In this document: one piece after another, positions 58,201 to 64,000 of the stretch
How positions within the stretch are numbered: the stretch's first letter is position 1
How the letters are laid out: every line of letters begins with the position of its first letter
Assembly: GCA_023634235.1 (NCBI GenBank)
Contig: JAMKCF010000006.1
Span: forward strand, 9,247,672 to 9,311,671
DNA from: Pisaster brevispinus
Taxonomy: Eukaryota > Echinodermata > Asteroidea > Forcipulatida > Asteriidae
Reading direction: 5' to 3'
Length of the DNA stretch: 64,000 nt
The notes under the pieces: generated by a model
What the model saw: only the letters and a program-made list of their open reading frames with translations
What the model was told of the DNA's origin: nothing
Databases searched by the model: none
Made by a program: the position numbers and the translations under genes

Positions 58201-60461
58201 CCCCGTAACCCTGTTGTTGGGGTGACCCGTATCCCTGCTGTTGGGGTGCCCCGTATCCCTGCTGTTGGGGTGCCCCGTACCCCTGTTGTTGGGGTGCCCC
58301 GTACCCCTGTTGTTGGGGTGCACCATATCCCTGCTGTTGGGGTGCCCCGTACCCCTGTTGTTGGGGTGCCCCGTATCCCTGCTGTTGGGGTGCTCCATAG
58401 CCTTGTTGTCGGGGTGCTCCATGCCCTGGTGAAGGGACCCTATACATGGCGCCTTGTTGGGCTGTCAAACAACAAGTATCAGAAGTAAAATCTTGGGCAT
58501 CTCACAATGACAAGCCAATCCAACGAAGTAGATCAAAGCTTCTTGCCTTCCAAAGCAAAACCTCTCCACATTTTTGTAAAATTGTGTATATTTTCATAAT
58601 TAGGCAGTATACATAGTATAGCTCAGTATCACACTACGTATGTGATCAGGGTGGGGAGGGGGGGGGCTCAGAACCCACTTGCTACCACTCCCATGCAAAT
58701 GAAAATATTACACCACTGTCACTTGTCAGTCTTGGACTCAGGTCTTGGATGTTGGAGGGAAACCCTCAAAAGGGAAAAACCCCACACAATAGATAGAGGT
58801 AGGGTCTGAAAACTCAATTATCCACATGCAATTGTGAGGCTATGGTACTGGTATTGGTAAACAGTGGTAGTTATGAACTCTGTGAGTCTGGTGTGGGATT
58901 CGAACCAGGGTCACCAGAGGAGGCGACAGACAGGGAGGGATCAGATTATAAAGTAGAAACCACTGGAGCCAACCTGGCTTAATATTGTTAAAGGGGCACA
59001 CCGGCTTCGTTGGGCTATTTGGGCTACAAAATAGGCCAACATATGACTTCAAAGGTCTTACAGGAATGGAGAAGAACGGTTCCTAAAAGAAACCATCAAA
59101 TTTTGCCGTTTTTGAGCATTTTTCAAAAAACGAAGGTCACGTGATTTATCCGAACCAAAAAAGTGGTTCGGATAAATCACGTGATCTTCGGAGATAGTTT
59201 TACTTCCAGCCGTATAAAAGTAAATTACTGAACCAAATTAAAATCTGTTTTTTTTATATTATTCATGAGTATTTGACAAAAAAGACTATGTATTCAGATT
59301 ATTGATACAATTTGTAAATAATGATGACAAATCGAACGTAAGATTCGCATTCAGAGAGTCCGTGCAACCGAAGCGTGTTTTACGGCGCACCAGCCTGGGA
59401 GCTAGCGGAACGTAAACCTTGGGGCATATCCCGTACAGCATGTGCCGTGTCTCGTGGGGCCAGAGAGACAAGCCCCGGGCATGAACTCCCCAGCTTGCCG
59501 GTCTGCGGCTGCCGGTCTAGCCGTGAGCTTTGGGAGCTTGTCGGAGGGGTAGGGAGCCAGACCAACAATTACGTTTTTTAAGGAGGGTTTCAGTCTGATA
59601 CCCTAGCTATTATCCCCTAACTATTGCAACGTGTTGCCTGCGCTACACACGCGGGACGACGACGGGGAATATTTATCCCATACAGCTGGTATGGCTGGTC
59701 TACTTCTATGATAGCTGCACAATGTCCACCCCCCCCAATTGCTGCTTTTGCTGGCTTTCCCTTTGGATTTATCGTTGTTGTTTTTTACTTTTTACTTTTC
59801 GTTGGACCACCTTCTTGGGTGTTTTTCCTTGCGATGTTTTTTGTACCGATCCTTGGATGTCGAAGAAACGTTCTCCATTGCAAGTACACAGAATATAGTA
59901 CGTCGTCGTACACAGAATACAGGTTAGGGTGCGTTTTCGCGGTCGTAACCAATAACTGTTTCAATGGCAAGTTCAACCGAAACAGTTATTGGTTACGACC
60001 ACGAGCGGACTTCGACTAGGACTGACCATAGACCAAGGAACCTTGCTCTATGGACCGACGTCCGTTCATGTCTTTTTTAATTTACACGTGAATTTGTGCT
60101 TGATGGATATGAAATCTGGATCCTCATGCCTCGCCATTACTAGTCTACTTACAACATTGCGCAACATTGTCACGTAAACTTGACAGTTGCAACGGCTGGA
60201 AAAGCGTATAAGCTGACCTTTGACCGCGTTTTGTTTTTTTCACATTTTTCGTTAATTACGTGATATTTTGATGATTTTTTTTTACATCAACCATCTAAAA
60301 ATTGTTGTCTGTCATTCCACATCACTATATTACTATTTGGTAAACAGTAAGCCGGTGTGTCCCTTTAATAAGACTAAGAGTATGACATTGACAGCAACAT
60401 GACCAGAAAACCAGTCATCTCATACTAGCTTACCTGTCGAGAGTTGTGTGATTGGCATCAT
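49259..60461 (-). CDS. SSUH2: SSUH2-like CXXC zinc-finger protein (12 coding exons, 525 aa)
   Basis: Exons in transcript order: 60461-60434, 58461-58081, 57235-57068, 56341-56272, 55700-55571, 54441-54256, 53368-53306, 52656-52553, 52263-52171, 51320-51218, 50541-50437, 49405-49259; 1,578 nt, frame continuous. The start (MMPITQLS) is preceded by an in-frame TGA. Residues about 24-105 are ten [12 protein letters not shown] repeats, then an acidic/Pro linker. Residues about 216-321 carry family motifs ([25 protein letters not shown]). CXXC pairs lie at 323/326, 334/337, 345/348, 367/370, 378/381 and 389/392, mostly followed by HGxG or GGDG, like DnaJ zinc ribbons. The C-terminus ([31 protein letters not shown]) fits protein SSUH2 homologues. 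Their biochemical role is poorly known; the human gene has been linked to tooth formation. The long GYGAPQQQ region looks like a lineage-specific addition. Confidence 0.9.
49929..50270 (+). repeat. tRNA-derived SINE (family A), near full-length
   Basis: The tRNA-like head has an A box (GTGGCCGATCAGTCAAGC-like) and a B box (GGGTTCAAGTCCTGGTC). Then come ACACTTGTGTCCTGAAGCAA, a GGACGTAAAGCTGTAGGTCC block and the AAGAGAAGTGATGCC tail. It lies in the last intron of the SSUH2-like gene, in opposite orientation. Confidence 0.8.
51405..51690 (+). repeat. tRNA-derived SINE (family A), near full-length
   Basis: GTGGTCAAGCGGACTGGGGC (Leu/Ser-tRNA-like A box), GGGTTCGAATCCTGGTTCGA (B box), ACACTTGCGTCTTTAAGCAA, GTAAAAGAACCCAGTAAACG and GAGAAGGGGTTTGCTCC. 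This is the best B box of the family, so it may be the youngest copy here. Confidence 0.8.
54125..54240 (+). repeat. Dispersed repeat, family F
   Basis: GGCTTCTGGTAGTAGTTGGA, then GCCAGTTTG, GACTTACAGTGGAACTGGGT and CACATTTATG. It is the inverted counterpart of 35,945-36,055 and lies a few bases from the donor of an SSUH2 exon (54,256). Confidence 0.55.
55895..56125 (-). repeat. tRNA-derived SINE (family A), 3' part, minus orientation
   Basis: ATGAGACTCATTTATGTAGC, AAGGTGCTGCAGCGCATTCA and CATCCCATCTGAAGGACGAA, then GGTGTCTTGCTTAAAG. The tRNA-like head is missing. Confidence 0.7.
56380..56520 (+). mobile_element. Family E hairpin element, both arms decayed
   Basis: Left arm GGGGACGCTAGGTGGAAGCA, then GACATCCCAGGTATA; inner AATGGAAAATTAC; right arm AAGGTATATGCTGCCAACTA, then GTGAG. 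Same order as the 22.7-kb copy. It lies in an intron of the SSUH2-like gene. Confidence 0.55.
56727..57000 (+). repeat. tRNA-derived SINE (family C)
   Basis: Starts GGGCTAGATAGCTCAGTTGG (A box) with TAGAGCACCGGCACAG and a B-box-like GCAGGTTTAAGTCTTGCCC, then a CAACCCAAATTCGG body. The acceptor-stem halves do not pair, so this is a SINE head and not a tRNA gene. It lies in an intron of the SSUH2-like gene. Confidence 0.75.
57343..57787 (-). mobile_element. Non-autonomous hAT-like element, 445 bp, intact 5-bp TSD
   Basis: Termini CAGGGCTCGAATTTGGG and AATTTCGAGCCCTG. CTCTT flanks it on both sides (57,338-57,342 and 57,788-57,792). Relative to 11,332-11,654 it is inverted and carries extra sequence, including a TACCCAGTCAGTTTCCCTTG block that is also in the family C SINE. 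It lies in an intron of the SSUH2-like gene. Confidence 0.8.
58170..58410 (-). repeat. 24-bp coding minisatellite (GYGAPQQQ x10)
   Basis: Ten head-to-tail 24-bp units inside the second coding exon of the SSUH2-like gene, read on the minus strand as GYGAPQQQ with one GYGSPQQQ and a PQPQPQ end. Unit differences are mostly synonymous (TAC/TAT, CCC/CCT). Long frames in other phases (ISP/VGVPR-like) are shadows. Confidence 0.9.
58740..58985 (-). repeat. tRNA-derived SINE (family B), minus orientation
   Basis: GGTCTTGGATGTTGGAGGGA, AGGTAGGGTCTGAAAACTCA, ATTCGAACCAGGGTCACC (B box reversed) and a head ending GGAGCCAACCTGGC. It lies directly next to the TTAA element that begins at 58,992. Confidence 0.7.
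58992..60364. mobile_element. TTAA-flanked TIR element, 1.37 kb, non-autonomous
   Basis: Termini AGGGGCACACCGGCTT and AAGCCGGTGTGTCCCT (16 bp, one mismatch), flanked by TTAA at 58,988-58,991 and 60,365-60,368. TTAA duplications are the hallmark of piggyBac-like elements, so a piggyBac-type MITE-like element is the best guess. No transposase-like frame is seen; the longest internal frame has no DDD-type motif. Two strong internal palindromes: about 59,131-59,192 (contains CACGTGAT and ATCACGTG) and about 59,937-60,002 (GGTCGTAACCAATAACTG and complement). It lies in intron 1 of the SSUH2-like gene. Confidence 0.82.
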
Positions 60462-62332
60462 GGAGTCGTTGACACTGACACTGACACTGTAGTTCAAAGT
60501 GACACCTCACTACGGACAAGTCACCACAGACATTGACTGGGGTCGGGGAGCATGTCACCGATGAATTGCGTGGCCGAAGATTTCTGTAAAAAGTGTAATG
60601 TTTTAATTATATTAGGCAAGTCGGCACTTTGCGGTCACTAGCAACTCTATTTTTGTGTAAAATTTAAGCAAGATAGTTTGCATTTTAGTACCGTACCGCC
60701 AGAAGTTGGACGGTGCTCATTTGCTAAAATGTAAACAACGCCCAAAGGGTAGGGGGCAAAGATAATTTTTGCTCTATCAGGAGATTGCGCAGCGCAACCC
60801 CTCCAGCTAGCTAGACGTTCTGCTGCACACTCTTAAGAAAGCGCAAAAGTGGCACATCCCAAAATAAAGATGTTCCCAGATCGCAAAAGTTCTAACAAAC
60901 ATTCTTAAAATGGGCGGGGGGGGGGGGGTGAACATCCCGCCCCTGATCCGCCCCGCAAGAAGACACGTCGTTACCAGCATACCTAACTCGTGGTACCATC
61001 CTACTTTGCATAAAGTATCTTATAAATAAATTCGTGAACAATCATAATAGTCAAAAAGTGTCCGGTTGAGAATTTTGTTTCTCTTGAAGTTCACAAGTCC
61101 AAGAAAATTTTGACGAAATTTTTGACTCCACTGAATGATGAGAGAAAAACGGCAGATCTCCACAAAAGTTTCGTTGTGGAGATCTGATTTTCTGACAACA
61201 AGTTTACTGATGTGCCAGTGTAAATATAGGTCGTACATTTTTGTAAACAAACAACTACTATTAATTTTATTAAAACATGTGTGTACAACTAGTTTTGTCT
61301 TTTGGCGGTTTGAATGGGGTTTTTTTTGCAGAGAAGAAGTCTTTATCACACACCAGAAGCCTCGATCCCAAAGTCGGATCACAGGTTTAAGTCATACTCT
61401 ATAGTAATTTTTTTCTTCGATCAACCCAAAATTGCCACAAATTTACCTAGTTAGATTCACTTTGGTGTATTTAGTGGCCGTAATGATAAAAACAAAACTT
61501 TGTGAACAAAATCTGTGACTGTGATTTTATTAAAACGCGTTGGGTTGTTCCGTATGCGAAAGCGTATAATTTTTTGATGTGCAAAATGACAGGGAGATGA
61601 AAAACGATGTCAATAAACCCTACGTGTTTGCTAGTTCAATAAATAAAGTTACCCATGATACGGATAGACAACTGTGCGATATGTAACTTAATACTTGGTG
61701 ATGGAGAGAAAGTGTCTCAGTGGGGTGAGGGGGGCCGGGGAGGCGGTCGGCAGGGAGGGATCATCAGCAGAGAGGGGATATTTTAGGAGGGCTAAAGACT
61801 TAGAGGGGAATACCGTTGGCGGGGGAGGGGGATACCTGGATGGGATTAATTGGCGGGAGGGGAGGGCTTACAACATGTCGGGATACCAGATACCATATAA
61901 GGGGCTTGGCGGGCGGGACGGGGGGGGGGCTCGGATCTTAAAACTTGAGGAGATAAAACTTGAGGGGCTTGTCTGTGGGGTGGGGGAGGGGGAAGGCTTT
62001 GACTTGGAGGAGATCGGACCGCGGAAACTCGGCGGGACGCCTTTTTGAGCTGCATCACAACTGCACATCAATCGGGAAAAGAGTAGCACTATAGCAGCTC
62101 ACAACTGCATTATGAGTAAAAAACTGTGCGCAATCTGCAAATTGGGCATATCCTTAAAATGCGCTTTCACTCAAAGGCTCCGCCCGAAAGATCAATGCTC
62201 CGCCCCCAATCGAGGTCAATGAACTTAAAGCATAGCAACACAATAGTCAGTACACCGCTAAACCCTTACATTGTTATGCGTGTATACTTTGAAGTGTACC
62301 AGACTATGCATCAAACTTCAAAGAAATACAAT
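60462..62332. other. Divergent spacer between the SSUH2-like gene and the right-hand gene
   Basis: The left end is the 5' UTR of the SSUH2-like gene, with a further donor/acceptor-like site near 60,580 suggesting a non-coding first exon. 61,370-61,450 holds a piece of a family C SINE. 61,130-61,200 contains a short inverted repeat (CTCCACAAAAG/CTTTTGTGGAG-like). 61,700-62,040 is GGGG-rich sequence without a convincing gene. The promoter of the right-hand gene presumably lies at the right end. Confidence 0.45.
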
Positions 62333-62384
62333 ATGGCGACTGCAGGAGAACGAGCCGGCGAGGACGGTGCTTATTATCTGGAAC
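62333..62384 (+). CDS. Probable first coding exon of an unidentified gene (partial)
   Basis: ATGGCGACTGCAGGAGAACG opens a frame reading MATAGERAGEDGAYYLE, then one base of the next codon, before GTATCCTTG, a near-perfect U12-type donor. The AT-ATGGCG context resembles YY1-type starts of housekeeping genes. I could not find the second exon before the end of the window: no downstream frame with an acceptor and a known domain was seen. I do not recognise the protein from 17 residues. If the donor is not used, the frame runs on for 14 more residues and stops, which makes a short ORF the alternative. Confidence 0.45.
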
Positions 62385-63809
62385 GTATCCTTGCCTTATT
62401 CTTTCTTTGTCATAACTTCATTTCATGATTAACCACTTTTAGTATATTGAGGTTCTTTTGCACTGCCTATGGGGCTTCCCAGATAAGGCTGACGTGTTGA
62501 AAGAACAGACGTCAACATCGGACCCGACCCATCAACATATTAATTTACACAGTCTAATTTAACTACAGTACTATAACTTGTTAACCTAAATTAAAGTATA
62601 GTTACAAAGAAAACAGAAATTGTTAACTTCTCATGATGTCATTTAATGATAATTAACAGAGTAAATAGCATAATGATTTATTTGTGTATTTGTATACGTT
62701 CTGTATCTGTATGTATTTTTGGGTTCATGTTTGGCAATTAATTAGTCCCCTTTTTTAGTGTCAACTGCTGGCATGTCCAGTTTTATTTTGTTTTTAGTAA
62801 TACTATAGTACAGTAGTTAAGAATGTGGAAACATTTCCGTATTCTGCCACCACTTTTTCACTCATTTTTACCAAAAGGAATATCTCATTTGAGTAAATTA
62901 GATACTATTTTATTTCATAACGAATGAAAAAGTGGTGGCTGGATACGGAAATTTTTCCAAGAATGTTTTTGCATGGGTTATCCCCATTGGGGTTTTCCTC
63001 CCACATCTAAAACCAAACATTTCCTATTCATCCTGAGTGTTATTGGCGCTATTATGGGCTGTTCCATGTGTAATAATAAGTCAATAATGTAAATAAATTT
63101 AAATAAATAATAACAAAGTAATAAATAAAATGTATCAATTGCTACTCAAAAACACCATTTACAATTCACTATATCTATGCATTTAAAATATGTTTAGTCT
63201 AAACGTTTTGCTGTGCAAATATGCAAGAGGAAATCGACCTCTGTCATGGAGTCGGTTCGAATCCTGGGTCATGACACTTCATGTCCTTGAGCAAGACACT
63301 TGACTATAATTATTGCTTCATGGTGTTATATAACCAGACTTAAAAAAGTTAGCCGAGCAAAACATGGAAGTAGAAAAAGTATCGAAACATTTATTTTAAT
63401 GCAAGTTAGCTCCAAACAAGGCTAAAAGCCACTCTTGGTAAGGTGGCCCCACAAGAAGAAAACATTTAAGATAAAAATAACTTGGGGGATGGAGGGAAAC
63501 TTGCACCAGCCAAGGATTTCCAAAGAGATGCAGCTAGTGGATTAAAGCTGTAGGAATGGCTCTTTGTTCTACATCTCAGCAAAGCAAGAGTATATGGGTG
63601 AGAACAAGCAGAAAGCCTAGTTTCACACTCAAACATCCTGATAGGAGGAACCAGGTCGGACACACTGGTGTCATATTTACAATGAAAAAATATCTGTTGA
63701 AAAGACGGAGGCTGGCTACAGACCTACGTTGGGAAAGAGGTTTTAATATGCCTACAAAAATACACCTAAGAGGCCATGCAAAAAAAATTTAGTGGACATC
63801 CAGGCTTAA
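62385..63809. other. Probable intron or spacer with SINE pieces
   Basis: No coding exon seen. 62,965-63,075 is the 3' part of a family B SINE (CCCATTGGGGTTTTCCTCCC, TTCCATGTGTAATAA). 63,235-63,335 is a piece of a family A SINE (GGTTCGAATCCTGGGTCATG, TCCTTGAGCAAGACACTTGA). 62,830-62,960 contains an inverted pair, CCACCACTTTTTCACTC and AATGAAAAAGTGGTGGC, about 60 bp apart, probably a small hairpin element. Confidence 0.5.
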
Positions 63810-64000
63810 AGGCTGTGTGTACTTTTGGTAATTACTCCACAAGTTAATGACCATAAAAACTTACTTGTTAAGAGCACTGGAGAGCTGTTGATATTATAAA
63901 ACATTGTTAGAAATGATCCTGTGAAGTATTGTAGTTTTAGAGAGAGAGGTAATTTGTACCCGAAATTTTTCTTTCCTTATTTTCTCTGCAACTTTGATGA
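63810..64000 (+). mobile_element. TTAA-type MITE, cut by the window edge
   Basis: Starts after TTAA at 63,806-63,809 with AGGCTGTGTGTACTTTTGGT, then AATTACTC, AACTTACTTGTTAAGAGCAC and GAGCTGTTGATATTATAAAA. This matches a TTAA-flanked MITE type that I know from echinoderm genomes (from memory). The right end is outside the window. A fragment of the same type is near 3,385-3,470. Confidence 0.65.

Noticed and set aside
58114..58488. Plus-strand frames with VGVPRTP-like repeats
   Set aside because: Shadow of the GYGAPQQQ coding repeat on the minus strand, which is fixed by spliced family sequence.
59624..60019. 131-codon frame inside the TTAA element as a possible transposase
   Set aside because: Too short, no catalytic acid triad or zinc motif, hydrophobic random-looking sequence, and it crosses a palindrome.
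61695..62048. Plus-strand 117-codon Gly/Arg-rich frame
   Set aside because: Low-complexity GGGG-rich DNA opens several frames on both strands; no conserved motif or splice context.

Overview
The window is animal nuclear DNA. Its genes are split into many short exons with GT-AG introns, a few with minor-spliceosome (U12-type) signals. tRNA-derived SINEs, fold-back and TIR-type non-autonomous transposons, minisatellites and a LINE remnant fill the introns and spacers. Gene content (prefoldin subunit 5, a KIF28/KLP-6-type kinesin-3, an SSUH2-type CXXC zinc-finger protein) and the repeat style suggest an invertebrate deuterostome, most plausibly an echinoderm such as a sea star. This assignment is an inference from remembered repeat and gene families, not a database result.

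Layout. 1-1,710: degenerate tandem array. 4,386-13,534 (minus): a nine-coding-exon gene for a 574-residue protein of unknown function that starts MGCAAS, followed by a Pro/Gln-rich N-terminus and coiled-coil stretches. Its first coding intron contains a broken LINE. 13,552-16,747: divergent spacer with two related palindromic elements. 16,748-22,500 (plus): complete six-exon prefoldin subunit 5 (160 aa); intron 1 holds a fold-back element of about 750 bp and intron 3 is U12-type GT-AG. 25,185-44,102 (plus): complete 21-exon kinesin-3 gene (980 aa) with motor, neck coil, FHA and C2-like regions and a C-terminal CaaX box; its first intron is an AT-AC U12-type intron. 44,103-49,258: spacer with minisatellites and dispersed repeats. 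49,259-60,461 (minus): complete twelve-coding-exon SSUH2-like gene (525 aa) with an eight-residue GYGAPQQQ repeat and six CXXC pairs; intron 1 holds a 1.37-kb TTAA-flanked TIR element. 62,333-62,384 (plus): probable first coding exon of a gene that runs beyond the window, again followed by a U12-type donor.

The genes are not an operon and there is no sign of one pathway. Prefoldin 5 is a housekeeping cytosolic chaperone subunit. The kinesin is probably a microtubule cargo motor. SSUH2 and the MGCAAS protein are poorly characterised.

The most notable points are two fully delimited U12-type introns (one AT-AC) plus a third U12 donor in 64 kb, a potential prenylation signal on a kinesin, a long fold-back element in a housekeeping-gene intron, small hairpin elements whose arms resemble CTCF-type sites, and MITE-like families with intact target-site duplications. 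Exon models were assembled by hand from splice signals, reading-frame continuity and remembered family features; no alignment or transcript data were available.
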